Positions 43,117 to 51,870 of a DNA stretch of 64,000 nt are shown in pieces (position 1 is the stretch's first letter; each line of letters starts with the position of its first letter). This DNA is from Rudanella sp031411995 (GTDB taxonomy: Bacteria > Bacteroidota > Bacteroidia > Cytophagales > Spirosomataceae): NCBI GenBank assembly GCA_031411995.1, contig JANOCD010000112.1, positions 1-64,000 of the forward strand. The letters run 5' to 3'. The notes under the pieces are model-generated. The model was not told where the DNA came from, searched no databases, and was given only the letters and a program-made list of their open reading frames with translations. Both the position numbers and the translations under genes were made by a program.

Positions 43117-43135
43117 AAAGGCAATGGATTAGAGT
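43117..43135 (-). repeat. Perfect copy of the origin iteron
   Basis: Read on the minus strand this is ACTCTAATCCATTGCCTTT, identical over 19 bp to iterons at 6312-6330 and 6334-6352. It lies between traJ and the small membrane protein gene, 37 kb from the origin. Confidence 0.85.
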
Positions 43136-44412
43136 TTGTTTTTCTTATTTGAAACGGTCTTTCTGTAAGCACCGACGGTAGCCCCGTGTGCAGCCGCAGC
43201 AACACCCGCACCTGTTCCCAGGACGGCCCCTGCTATACCGCCCGCTACGCCCTTTACACCCCTACTGAAGGTACTACCGCCTGAACTGGCTCCCGCTTTT
43301 GCACCCCGTGCCACGCCCCCCGCAACATGAGCTGCCATTGTAAAGGGCGACCGCGCAACACCAGCCGCCATGTTTCCCCCCAACTTGGCCACGTTGGACA
43401 CGCCACCACCAATTCGGGTTGCTACTGACTGACCGGCTGCTCTGATTGGCCTGGCAACGGGAGCCGCGACCCGGCCCGCACCGGATTTGGCCAAACTGGT
43501 GGCTCCCTGAACCATCGCCCCAACTCCACCTACGGTCACGAGCATATTGGTCATCGACGGAACCTGGCAGTAGCCGATCAGGCACATGACCAGAATGCCG
43601 ATGAAGGCCAGCCCCATGTATTCCGGCGTGTGAGCTTCGGCTCCGCCCGCATTACCCAGCACAATGGTTTTTGGGTCGTAGTAACTCAGGTATTTGAGCG
43701 TCACCTTGAACGCAATCGACGAGTAAACAGCCGCGACCGTTGGCAATAGAGTGTAGTTGATGTACTTCCCGAACCATTCGGCGATGTTGTTGGACATACC
43801 GGGGAAAACGGCCAGCGCAATGGCTATCGGCGCACCCATTCGTAGCACCAGCCGGTAGGTAAATGAGATCAGGAACAGGATGCACTCGGCCAACTGCATC
43901 AGGGCCAATAGAATATCCTGAGTGTAGGAAAGCAGTTCGTACTTGAACTTCTCCGAGTATTCAGCAAAACTTAGTTTCAGGCTTGACCCAAACGCATCCG
44001 GGTCGAAGGTTGGGTCCACCTGACGGAATAGTTCAGGGTGTTCGCCAATTTCCTGCCATTTGGCATCCACGGTTTGTTGCAGCAGTTTCGTTTGCTCGGC
44101 AATTTTTTCGTACAGGGTGCCATTTTGCCCTTCCACTACGATTCGGATGCTTTCGCCCAATTTGTCGATGCCGTTGCAGATCCGGGGCGACAGGCCAATC
44201 AGAACCATGAGCATGAATGGGCGCAGATACGGAAAGAAATCAGTCAATTCGTTTCGCATCACCTGCCCGATCAAACGGGAGAAGATATAGACCAAAGCAC
44301 CAATGCCCGCCACCGCCCGCACTTTCGACTCAATGAGCGCGGTAATGTCCATTGTGGAGGCCGTCATGTCAGCGTAGAGGCCCAGCAAGGTTTTGTAAGC
44401 GTCAAACAGCAT
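43129..44412 (-). CDS. traJ: Conjugal transfer protein TraJ (VirB6-like)
   Basis: A 427-residue polytopic inner-membrane protein. Membrane segments are visible around residues 35-65, 80-95, 180-210, 250-290 and 295-315. The C-terminal 120 residues are Gly/Ala/Val-rich low complexity with repeated GxxRxA units. TraJ/VirB6 proteins form the inner channel. Its last codons overlap the embedded iteron at 43117-43135. It lies between TraI and the small membrane protein as in CTn-type operons. Confidence 0.87.
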   Translation of the reverse strand: MLFDAYKTLLGLYADMTASTMDITALIESKVRAVAGIGALVYIFSRLIGQVMRNELTDFFPYLRPFMLMVLIGLSPRICNGIDKLGESIRIVVEGQNGTLYEKIAEQTKLLQQTVDAKWQEIGEHPELFRQVDPTFDPDAFGSSLKLSFAEYSEKFKYELLSYTQDILLALMQLAECILFLISFTYRLVLRMGAPIAIALAVFPGMSNNIAEWFGKYINYTLLPTVAAVYSSIAFKVTLKYLSYYDPKTIVLGNAGGAEAHTPEYMGLAFIGILVMCLIGYCQVPSMTNMLVTVGGVGAMVQGATSLAKSGAGRVAAPVARPIRAAGQSVATRIGGGVSNVAKLGGNMAAGVARSPFTMAAHVAGGVARGAKAGASSGGSTFSRGVKGVAGGIAGAVLGTGAGVAAAAHGATVGAYRKTVSNKKNKL

Positions 44413-44472
44413 AAGAAATCACCGGGTTGCCGGAGTAAAATTGGTTACGGGTAAAAAGTTGTTTTTGGGACA

Positions 44473-45477
44473 TCAACCCCCGCTACTGCTCATTTTCTCC
44501 TGACAATCGCGCTGAATGGCAGCCCGTTTGTCGGTGGCAATCTGTCGGCCTCGAATGCGAACCAGAATGCCAAATTCTTCGTCGGAAATGATGTGACCAT
44601 CGTAAGGATCGACGTACCCATTGGGCTTGCCTTTCTTATCGGGGTCGAAGTAGGGTGGATAAATGATTTTCATCTCCGCAAATGCCTGTTGTTCGCCCTG
44701 TAAATCAGCAATTTGAAGCCGATCCTGGCACTCCTGCATCATGGCTGCTTTCCGATCCAGTTCAGCCTGTTTTTGCCGTTGTTGCTGGGCAATGGTTTCT
44801 TCGTCGAGAGCCGATTTCGTTAGGTCGGTATAGTCATCATCATACCCTTTTTCGCCCAGCATGAACTGAACCTCCTGGTAACTGCCCCTCTTGGTTAGCG
44901 TCGGTTCTGCCATGGCATACAGGCGGCTGGTCATCTGCCAGTCTTTCTGCGAACGCACCCGGCGCAGTGACAGGCCCCGCACCTTGTAGTAGTAGTTATT
45001 GACCAATCCCTGAAATTTCCTGGCACTTTCATAGGCCCGGAAAATCCACTCAATACGACCCTGATCGTTCATTTCGAGTACATTCTGCGAGGTTCCCTGC
45101 CGCATATCTTTGAGGATATCGTTGGCATGGGTGCCCATCGCGCTTAGGTCATCGGCAATCAGTGAATACTCTGCCGGATAAATGTGGCCGTCTTTGCTGA
45201 TGAGCGTTGACATACTTTGCAGGGTGCGCGTGGTCTGCTGAATGGTTTGAATCAACTGTTGACCCCGATGGTAACTCTGCACGGCTCCCTTCACTTTTTT
45301 GAGTTTTTCGATGGCATCGACCATCGTTTTGAACGACGGTTTCTGAATCAATTGCATCAAGTTGGACACCGCTGTGTGAATGGGGTCGGAGACCACAAAC
45401 TGAGCTTGTAAGACGGGTGCGACGAGCAACAGGCAAAGCAGTAGCCCGACCACCCGAATAAATTGGCTGGTTCGCAT
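44473..45477 (-). CDS. traI: Conjugal transfer protein TraI (DUF4141, VirB5-like)
   Basis: A 334-residue protein with a signal peptide (VVGLLLCLLLVAPVLQAQ) followed by a long helical region (VSNLMQLIQKPSFKTMVDAI and onward). The DUF4141 features include WIFRAYESARKFQGLVNNYY and a coiled Gln/Arg segment. It is likely a periplasmic or pilus-tip component. It lies 62 bp after the VirB4-type ATPase gene and 60 bp before traJ. Confidence 0.85.
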   Translation of the reverse strand: MRTSQFIRVVGLLLCLLLVAPVLQAQFVVSDPIHTAVSNLMQLIQKPSFKTMVDAIEKLKKVKGAVQSYHRGQQLIQTIQQTTRTLQSMSTLISKDGHIYPAEYSLIADDLSAMGTHANDILKDMRQGTSQNVLEMNDQGRIEWIFRAYESARKFQGLVNNYYYKVRGLSLRRVRSQKDWQMTSRLYAMAEPTLTKRGSYQEVQFMLGEKGYDDDYTDLTKSALDEETIAQQQRQKQAELDRKAAMMQECQDRLQIADLQGEQQAFAEMKIIYPPYFDPDKKGKPNGYVDPYDGHIISDEEFGILVRIRGRQIATDKRAAIQRDCQEKMSSSGG

Positions 45478-45539
45478 TGTAGATTGGTTTACAAATGAAT
45501 TATATCCTTATGTTGAAGCCGGGTAGTGTGCCGTTCCGT

Positions 45540-48098
45540 TCAGGGGCGCGATACCTGGCCATTCGGATAGAGGAGGGGAACCCCCGATGGATTGACTTCC
45601 AGGTAGCCCCCGGCCCGCTCACCCCTTGCCCAGCCTTTCACCGCCAACTCCATATCATTACCATATTGCTGCCCGGCCAAGTCGTTAATCTCCTCTACTT
45701 CGGAGCGTTCCGTTGTAAAGGTGCCATAGGCTGTGCTACTAACCTCCACCCCATAGACCTTGCAGTAGTCGCCTAACAATAGAGCGAGGTCGTTATAGGG
45801 TGGTCGGTTGGGGTCTTTCCCTTTGTTGATGCTCAAAATGATGTTAGCCTGTTTCTCGGTAAGCGACAGCGTCTGCATGACCTCTGAAAACCGCTTCTCG
45901 TAATTATGCTGATCGAGCAGAAACTTGATGGGCGAGTTGTTAATAATCGCATCCTTCACGATGGCATTTCCTACCAGGTCATCCACTTCCTGCGTCACCA
46001 CGCCCAGCGACCCGTAGTGCTTCCGCACGGTTTTGGAACACCATTTCAGAAATTGAGCAAAATTCTCTTTCGCCAATGCTTTCCAGGCTTCTTCAATGAT
46101 GAGCATTTTTAGTACACCCTTCACGCTGAACAACTTACGGACGTATGTGTTCATAATCATGATGGTCGTGATCGGAAATAATACCGGGTGATCTTTAATG
46201 TTATCCAACTCGTAAATCACGAAGGGCAACTCCATCAGGTCGATGTTCGTGCGAGAATTGAGCAAGTAGCCGTACTGATTGGCTGCATGAAAAGGACGCA
46301 GTACATACAGAAAATTGTTCAGGTCAAACTCCTTGACTGACCCCATATTCTGCTCAAAAATGGTGGGGTAGCTATCCCGTGTGAATTCGTAAAAACTGTC
46401 GAAGCAGGTGAACAACTCGTTACCCGATTGTCGCGCTAAGCCCATCGCTCCATAATATTCGTGGACGATGTTGGCAATGGTAACCTCCTCCGCTTTGGTG
46501 GCCGGTTCGCCATCTTTTTTCCAGAGTGCCATCAATAGGTTGGCCAGCGCGTCTTTGGTCTCCTCATCCGGTTCCAGATTATGGCTGTAAAACGGGTTGA
46601 ATTCAATCGGATTATCCGGCTCATAGGTGATGTAACGCCCACCCATGAGCGAGCAAAGCCGTTTGTAGGAACCACCCACATCAACCAGACTGACATGAAC
46701 CCCGTGACAGAGCAGGTAATACACCATATTATTCATGGTGAATGACTTACCTGATCCAGACGGCCCAACAACCATGAAATTACGATTGGCGATAATCCCC
46801 CGCTCCATCGGCCCAAAGAACGGATCAACCATGCAGGGCCGACCAAACCGGTCTGTTAATTGCAGGCCATTTTTGCAGAAAAAATCATCCCGGTAATTGG
46901 TTTCCATGTTCCAAAGAGCGGTGGCTTCTTCCAGAAAACAGGTGGCCAGATTATCGGCTCCAATCTCGGCAATATTGCCCGGAATGCACGACCAAAACAG
47001 CGTTTCGGCATCATAAGTGGCTAATTTAGGCTTGAATCCAAGCTTAGAAATAGCTGCTGCTGCTTGCGAACGATAGGTATCAGCGATGTCGAGGTCACGG
47101 TGAAATACCAGTACGTTGAAGTGCGCCCGCACTACCCGCCGATTACGGTCTTTAACTTCTTCCATGAACGCATCCTTTGAACGGATACTCACTTCGTTCT
47201 CCTTCGACCATGTTGCAAATGAATGATGCCGCTTTACTTCCCGAGTCAGTTGATTCGTCAATGCGTCACCATCTTCGATCAATAGCACCTGATTGTAAAT
47301 GTGGTTGAAAGGCAACAGCATCCCCAATGCCGATCCGGTTGAAATGGGAAAGTGACTGCTATCGGTCGAAAACTGTTCTAGGCGGGCCGAATTATAAACC
47401 TCATTCGGATAGTCCCCCAATTCTGAAAGGGCATAGGTATAAGTCTGCTGACCTGCCACTGTTAACCCGTTTGTCAGTTCAATGTCGTGCAGCGTTGGAT
47501 CGTCGAGCGACAGCGAAAAATACCGTTGATACAACCCGGTTTTCTCGTCATTGTCGAGCAATTCCTTCGCGCCCAACCGATGAAGCTTGAGTTTTCCAGA
47601 ATCCTGGCAGATGGCGGCAAACTGATTCACCACATCGATAAACTCTGCCCAAGTTCGACTGTCGAGCATTTCTTTAGGCACTAAATGCCGCTTCAATAGC
47701 GATGATTGGCTGCTTTTGCGTTTCAGGGGTGGTGTTGCCGGGCGGGTGACGTACAGATAACACCGATGTCGTAGATACGGTCTGTCGGCAAAATGCCGCT
47801 CGTTCTCCCAGGCAACATAGTTCGATGATTGCAGAAACGCACTACTAAACGGTGCTATATATACGTCTTCGATAAACAAATCCTGTTTATGCACCATGTA
47901 GCCAACAGGAAGTACTTTTGTGGCCCGTACCAGTACGTCATGGAGGGTGTCATACTCTCCGTCTGAAACAGCAAAAATCTCAGGGGCATCCAATTCAAAG
48001 GCAGCAGTAATGTCGGCATTTTTGGAGACGATGCATTGCGTAGATTCGTCAATGCACAGAATCGGGAAAAGGTCAGCGAGTGATTTGCTTTTTTTCAT
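45540..48098 (-). CDS. traG: Conjugative transfer ATPase TraG (VirB4-like)
   Basis: An 852-residue ATPase. Walker A is FMVVGPSGSGKSFTMNNMVY (about residue 440), Walker B is LKMLIIEEAWKAL (about 660), and the RecA-like motif LGVVTQEVDDLVGN follows. The N-terminal half matches TraG of Bacteroidetes (LADLFPILCIDESTQCIVSK). It powers assembly of the pilus and channel and is distinct from the VirD4-type coupling protein at 16.8 kb. It overlaps the TraF-like gene by 4 bp. Confidence 0.93.
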   Translation of the reverse strand: MKKSKSLADLFPILCIDESTQCIVSKNADITAAFELDAPEIFAVSDGEYDTLHDVLVRATKVLPVGYMVHKQDLFIEDVYIAPFSSAFLQSSNYVAWENERHFADRPYLRHRCYLYVTRPATPPLKRKSSQSSLLKRHLVPKEMLDSRTWAEFIDVVNQFAAICQDSGKLKLHRLGAKELLDNDEKTGLYQRYFSLSLDDPTLHDIELTNGLTVAGQQTYTYALSELGDYPNEVYNSARLEQFSTDSSHFPISTGSALGMLLPFNHIYNQVLLIEDGDALTNQLTREVKRHHSFATWSKENEVSIRSKDAFMEEVKDRNRRVVRAHFNVLVFHRDLDIADTYRSQAAAAISKLGFKPKLATYDAETLFWSCIPGNIAEIGADNLATCFLEEATALWNMETNYRDDFFCKNGLQLTDRFGRPCMVDPFFGPMERGIIANRNFMVVGPSGSGKSFTMNNMVYYLLCHGVHVSLVDVGGSYKRLCSLMGGRYITYEPDNPIEFNPFYSHNLEPDEETKDALANLLMALWKKDGEPATKAEEVTIANIVHEYYGAMGLARQSGNELFTCFDSFYEFTRDSYPTIFEQNMGSVKEFDLNNFLYVLRPFHAANQYGYLLNSRTNIDLMELPFVIYELDNIKDHPVLFPITTIMIMNTYVRKLFSVKGVLKMLIIEEAWKALAKENFAQFLKWCSKTVRKHYGSLGVVTQEVDDLVGNAIVKDAIINNSPIKFLLDQHNYEKRFSEVMQTLSLTEKQANIILSINKGKDPNRPPYNDLALLLGDYCKVYGVEVSSTAYGTFTTERSEVEEINDLAGQQYGNDMELAVKGWARGERAGGYLEVNPSGVPLLYPNGQVSRP

Positions 48099-48433
48099 CT
48101 TGCTCTACGGCGAGTAGTGGTCCGAACGGGAATCAGCCGGTTAAACGAATTATATTGGCAAACAAAAGCGGGTTTGAGCTGACGCACCTGTTGCTTCACG
48201 GCTCCCCACCGGCCAAAACGATTATTGCGCCAATAGCACCAGATCAGCGTTCCCGCGGAGCCAATTATCAGAAACAAAATGGCCAGCAATAGTGGAGCAC
48301 CCAGAATATAGCCAAACAGCGTGGCAAACACCGAAGCGATCAGCCCACCAGCTGCGTAATAGAAGTAAAGACCCCGCAAACCCCGAAACTCAATCTCATT
48401 ATCGGCACCCCGAAAAACTGGAAACGATTTCAT
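48095..48433 (-). CDS. traF: Conjugal transfer protein TraF (DUF4133, VirB3-like)
   Basis: The 113-residue protein begins MKSFPVFRGADNEIEFRGLR, the DUF4133 hallmark, then two membrane segments (YYAAGGLIASVFATLFGYIL and LLLAILFLIIGSAGTLIW) and a basic tail. ATG 48433 makes an ATGA overlap with the stop of the preceding gene, so the longer reading from 48490 is rejected. It is an inner-membrane subunit working with the VirB4-type ATPase. Confidence 0.88.
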   Translation of the reverse strand: MKSFPVFRGADNEIEFRGLRGLYFYYAAGGLIASVFATLFGYILGAPLLLAILFLIIGSAGTLIWCYWRNNRFGRWGAVKQQVRQLKPAFVCQYNSFNRLIPVRTTTRRRAR

Positions 48434-48882
48434 AACATGGCTGAAATTATAGAACTCATCAGGAATAGGAACGCCAGTGAACCGAACCACTTGAACATGA
48501 ATTGGTATAGGTCATCATCGCCCCGTTGAAACTTTTGAAACACCCGGATCAGGCCGATAATAGCCATCACGATACCCAACAGCAGAGCCGCCCGGCTACT
48601 TTCCACGGCCATTGATTGTGTGTATTGTTGGGCGAGGTAGTCGCTTCCGCCAAACGATGACGAAAACGTTCCGCTCAGTATAAAGCGATCTACCAGGTAC
48701 ACTACCCCGCCACAAAAAGTAATACTTGTCAGCCAAATCACCAGTGGCCCTTCCACCTCTTCGCCCCGATTCCATTGCTGGTAAATACGGTAACCCGCCA
48801 CGACCGCTGCAAAGGCACAGAGCCATAACCCAATTGATTTCACTTGGCCGTAGGCCTGAAGTGCATCGTAGAGCAGAATCAT
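48430..48882 (-). CDS. TraE-like (DUF4134-type) membrane protein, third copy
   Basis: A 150-residue protein with four hydrophobic segments. The segment WLCAFAAVVAGYRIYQQWNR resembles the conserved GAxRIYxxxxxGD region of the TraE family. It has no signal peptide. It overlaps both neighbours by 4 bp and lies third in a row of similar proteins, so it is likely a diverged paralogue and a pilin-like or platform subunit. Confidence 0.6.
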   Translation of the reverse strand: MILLYDALQAYGQVKSIGLWLCAFAAVVAGYRIYQQWNRGEEVEGPLVIWLTSITFCGGVVYLVDRFILSGTFSSSFGGSDYLAQQYTQSMAVESSRAALLLGIVMAIIGLIRVFQKFQRGDDDLYQFMFKWFGSLAFLFLMSSIISAML

Positions 48883-49412
48883 TTGGTCAGTTGGGTATGT
48901 TGCCGCAGCGAATCGGAAGCCGTTTTATAGTAGTTTCGGATCGAATCCACGCGGGCATCGGTACCGGGTTGGTAGGGTGTGGCTCCGACTGGGTCTGCCG
49001 TTGAACTCATTACGACTGAATTATCGTCAGTCCCGCGATAGATCAGTTTGTCGGTTCCAAAGCGGGCGGCCGTAACGCTGGGCATTCGGTAGCTGACCCA
49101 TCCTTGCAGAAAAGAAGCAATAATGGCGATCCCAACCACTGCCGATCCCAGCCGCCAGGTTTCCACCGCAAAATCACCCGTCCCCGCCTGAACCCGTGCG
49201 TAAATCCGCAAGCCACCCAGTAGCGCCATTAGCCCGCAGACCGCCCAGACAAAGGTTAGAAACGTAGGCATTCGGCTTAGAATCGGATTCGTAAACTGCC
49301 CATCGATACCAACCGATGTGGCCGGATTGCCGCTGAGGTCAACGTTTTGGGCTGAGGTTGTCAGGGTGTAAAGGCAGCAACCGAGTAGCAAGAGCGTTTT
49401 AGTGCGAAACAT
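48879..49412 (-). CDS. TraE-like (DUF4134-type) membrane protein, second copy
   Basis: A 177-residue protein with a signal peptide (LLLLGCCLYTLTTSAQ). It has two membrane segments, the first containing VCGLMALLGGLRIYARVQAG (about residue 62), which parallels the traE protein. The C-terminal extension (about 60 residues) is polar and absent from traE. It is likely a paralogue with a specialised role in the pilus base. Overlaps the next gene by 4 bp. Confidence 0.65.
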   Translation of the reverse strand: MFRTKTLLLLGCCLYTLTTSAQNVDLSGNPATSVGIDGQFTNPILSRMPTFLTFVWAVCGLMALLGGLRIYARVQAGTGDFAVETWRLGSAVVGIAIIASFLQGWVSYRMPSVTAARFGTDKLIYRGTDDNSVVMSSTADPVGATPYQPGTDARVDSIRNYYKTASDSLRQHTQLTK

Positions 49413-49424
49413 AGACAGAGATGA

Positions 49425-49763
49425 TTAAGGATTTTGGAAAAACACAGCCTCCAGAATAGCCGCGAAAGCCAGCAGAAATAACACGGAGCCGCCCCAGTTG
49501 ACAGCCGATTTCTGCACGTCCTGATCGCCACTTTGCATTTTGGAGTAAATGCGGAATGCCCCGAAAATGCCGACAATAGCCGCAATGACGTACATGACAG
49601 TAGTCATTGGCCGGAAATAATCTTGTAAATCTTTGGTCGTCTGGGTCAGTACCTGCACACCAGCCCCGATGCCTTTTGTCTGATCGACACCTTGTGCCAA
49701 CGCCAGGCTGGAAGTCAGCATGAGCAACGCAAGCCCACGCCCAACGGCGAATAAACGTTTCAT
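49425..49763 (-). CDS. traE: Conjugal transfer protein TraE (DUF4134, pilin-like)
   Basis: A 112-residue protein with a cleavable signal (LALLMLTSSLALAQ) and the DUF4134 pattern: YFRPMTTVMYVIAAIVGIFG, FRIYSKMQSGDQDV and SAVNWGGSVLFLLAFAAILE. Its size and two membrane helices fit a VirB2-like pilin. It is the first gene of the minus-strand transfer operon. The divergent AT-rich spacer upstream (49764-50023) should contain the operon promoter; AATATTTG (minus strand, around 49818) is a possible -7 element. Confidence 0.85.
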   Translation of the reverse strand: MKRLFAVGRGLALLMLTSSLALAQGVDQTKGIGAGVQVLTQTTKDLQDYFRPMTTVMYVIAAIVGIFGAFRIYSKMQSGDQDVQKSAVNWGGSVLFLLAFAAILEAVFFQNP

Positions 49764-50023
49764 GAAAATTGAAGATAGTTAGGTGATGTCTCCGGCCAGA
49801 TGACAGTGCAAATATTGGAATAAATATTTAATTAATTACATAAAAAAAGATAAAAAATATTTTATAAAGCCTTATACAAATAATTTTGTATCTGATTATC
49901 AGATATTTAAAATATTGCCAATTGATGAAGCCCATGGCTAAGATAGAGTCAGATTGCCGTACCATTTTTTGCTTTCTTTTCGGCGGTTTATCTTTACCCA
50001 ACACTTTATCCATTTTAGTCGCT

Positions 50024-50629
50024 ATGCTTACATTAGTAAATCAATCCCCCCGATTTATTCTTCTTGTTTTTTGCTGTGTTTGTTTCTGGAATTGCTCCGA
50101 CAAGTTCAGTTCTGACCCCCAATCGGTGTCACAACGCAACGAACTATCGGCCAATCCATCTGTTCGTTTGAGTGGCACGTACACCTGTGTTCGTCTCCAA
50201 TTAGACAACGGCTATACGGAAGGTCGGGCTCAAGTTAAGGGAAAGGGATATACTGCCATGATTGAGTCAAAAGGTGATTCTATCCGGTTTTCATTGACGG
50301 GCGATGGCACGGCAGGACGCTATGACCAGCTCGACATGGGGACTTATGCCGTCCAGTTTAAACCGATTGGGGGAAGCAACGGAGATTACTTCACCGTTAA
50401 GAAAGACATTCTAAACGACTACAATGCAGTAACAGTCATTGACCGGCTGCCCGGCCCTGTAAACCCCAAAACCATAATCTATTCATTTCCCATTACGCTC
50501 TACCAATTTCTGGCCAATACGCCCCGCACTGGTCAACTTACGCCCATCAAAGCCTCCGATATTTTTACGACGACCCAGCGCGTGGTGGCTATTTTTACCT
50601 TTGAGCGAACACTGACTGCAATCAAGTAG
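50024..50629 (+). CDS. Hypothetical lipoprotein
   Basis: A protein of about 201 residues from ATG 50024, with a lipoprotein signal FILLVFCCVCFWNCSDKF (lipobox Cys about residue 23). The mature domain is beta-rich (GTYTCVRLQLDNGYTEGRAQ, and MIESKGDSIRFSLTGDG). The upstream in-frame start at 49886 would put 46 polar and mixed residues before the signal and is unlikely. Its position beside the tra operon suggests surface or entry exclusion, but no motif supports a specific function. Confidence 0.55.
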   Translation: MLTLVNQSPRFILLVFCCVCFWNCSDKFSSDPQSVSQRNELSANPSVRLSGTYTCVRLQLDNGYTEGRAQVKGKGYTAMIESKGDSIRFSLTGDGTAGRYDQLDMGTYAVQFKPIGGSNGDYFTVKKDILNDYNAVTVIDRLPGPVNPKTIIYSFPITLYQFLANTPRTGQLTPIKASDIFTTTQRVVAIFTFERTLTAIK

Positions 50630-50680
50630 CTATATAGTCGGCACAACTTCGTCTTTCAATAATTTAAAAACCAATCTGTT

Positions 50681-50733
50681 AGTTAGATAGCTGACTATTT
50701 TTATATGAATTGTGTAGTTTTGTAGTTGTGTAG
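50681..50733 (+). promoter_or_regulatory. Promoter region and 8-bp tandem repeats before the second ParA gene
   Basis: AGTTAGATAGCTGACTATT and the following TTTATA resemble the shared promoter block at 24.1 and 26.1 kb. Directly after come three 8-bp repeats: TTGTGTAG (50710-50717), TTTTGTAG (50718-50725) and TTGTGTAG (50726-50733). Short tandem repeats before a parA-RHH operon often serve as centromere and operator. Confidence 0.55.
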
Positions 50734-50783
50734 TCGCTCTTTTTTCGTCAATTTGCCGCTGCAACTTTACGGACAGGCCAATT

Positions 50784-51380
50784 ATGAAAATCATTACAGT
50801 GGCACACCAGAAAGGCGGAGTTGGTAAAACAACACTGGCACTGAACCTGGCATTTTACCTGAAAGACATTAAACGAGTTGGGATTGTCGATACCGACTTA
50901 CAGGGAAGCGTCCAGGGCTTGGATACGCTCTTAGACGGGATCACGCTGGTGAGTTACGAAGCTCTTCAGGAAGGTAGTTACCCGGAACTGGACATTCTGA
51001 TTATTGATACGCCCCCGTATCTGACCAACCGGCTGAATGACTTATTTGCCGTTTCGGACTTCGTGCTTATCCCCACAAAAGTGAGTTACCTCGATGCGAT
51101 GGCCTTGAAAGCAACCATGGCCATGCTCCAGAAAACGCAGGAGGAGCGACCAGACCTGAAAGCCGGTATCGTTTTGAATATGGTCAAGCCCCGCACCTCA
51201 ATGAACCGGGAGATCAAGGATATTTTAGATGCCTATCCAATCCCCACCCTGGAAACGCGAATCCACGAGCGGGTCAGCTATATCCGCTCCGTTATCGCTG
51301 GGGGTATTGTCCAATTAGAGGATCAGAAAGCGCACGAAGAAATGGCTGACCTGGCCGAAGAAATCATGAATAAACTCTAA
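50784..51380 (+). CDS. ParA-type partition ATPase (small, MinD/Soj-like)
   Basis: The 198-residue protein starts MKIITVAHQKGGVGKTTLAL, with the deviant Walker A KGGVGKTT (about residue 10), VDTDLQGSVQG (A') and ILIIDTPPYL (Walker B). It lacks an N-terminal HTH, so it is the short type that pairs with an RHH protein, here 13 bp downstream. It is most likely the plasmid segregation motor. It is distinct from the TraA-type ParA at 33.7 kb. Confidence 0.92.
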   Translation: MKIITVAHQKGGVGKTTLALNLAFYLKDIKRVGIVDTDLQGSVQGLDTLLDGITLVSYEALQEGSYPELDILIIDTPPYLTNRLNDLFAVSDFVLIPTKVSYLDAMALKATMAMLQKTQEERPDLKAGIVLNMVKPRTSMNREIKDILDAYPIPTLETRIHERVSYIRSVIAGGIVQLEDQKAHEEMADLAEEIMNKL

Positions 51381-51393
51381 ATCAACCAACTCA

Positions 51394-51681
51394 ATGGCCG
51401 AAACATTGAAAGAACGCCAGGCCCGGCTGGCCGAACGACTTAAAACCGAGGTGCCCAGAGCACCTATTCAGGAAGTGAATCCGGTAGCTGAAGCGGACGA
51501 GAAATTTCCGGCCAAAAAGGACTGGCCAAAATCAGACGAGCTGGTTCAGTTCAATGTAAAGTTGCCTAAGAAACTTGCTAAAGCTATCCGGCAAGTCGCG
51601 CTCGATGACGAAAAAGACATTCGTGACGTAGTGCAGGAAGCGGTTCAGGAGTACCTTAAAACTCGAACTACCCAGAACTAA
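51394..51681 (+). CDS. RHH-type partition partner protein
   Basis: A 95-residue protein with a disordered N-terminal tail that could stimulate ParA. The C-terminal ribbon-helix-helix is DELVQFNVKLPKKLAKAIRQ, then DDEKDIRDVVQEAVQEYLKT. It would bind centromere repeats, with the 8-bp tandem repeats at 50710-50733 as the nearest candidate, and repress its own operon. It is co-transcribed with the ATPase. Confidence 0.85.
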   Translation: MAETLKERQARLAERLKTEVPRAPIQEVNPVAEADEKFPAKKDWPKSDELVQFNVKLPKKLAKAIRQVALDDEKDIRDVVQEAVQEYLKTRTTQN

Positions 51682-51696
51682 ACGAATCAATGAACG

Positions 51697-51870
51697 ATGA
51701 TGCTCTTGACAGACGAACAGCTTGGCGAAATTGCCCAGGAATTAGAAATCGGGATGGTTTGCTATGTCCACCGGCAAACGGGCGAATTAGTCGTGTTTCC
51801 GAATCCAGAGCAATTTACATACGGGGATTCCGGCGACTGGCAGGAGCCAATTGATACCGTTTGGTCTTGA
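51697..51870 (+). CDS. Short UPF0158-like fragment
   Basis: A 57-residue frame: MMLLTDEQLGEIAQELEIGM, then VCYVHRQTGELVVFPNPEQF and a stop. The beginning matches UPF0158 family starts (a beta hairpin with TGE). Family members are usually well over 100 residues, so this is either a truncated copy or a very short relative. It marks the end of the plasmid-type genes. The following 51871-52318 holds one 12-bp inverted repeat (52066-52077 with 52100-52111, one mismatch) and no credible gene. Confidence 0.45.
   Translation: MMLLTDEQLGEIAQELEIGMVCYVHRQTGELVVFPNPEQFTYGDSGDWQEPIDTVWS

Noticed and set aside
43145..43560. Gly/Ala/Val-rich end of traJ as a separate repeat or surface protein
   Set aside because: It continues the TraJ frame without interruption, and low-complexity tails of this kind occur in TraJ/VirB6 proteins.
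48434..48490. Longer TraF reading
   Set aside because: The DUF4133 family begins at MKSFPVFRG, and ATG 48433 makes a 4-bp coupled overlap.
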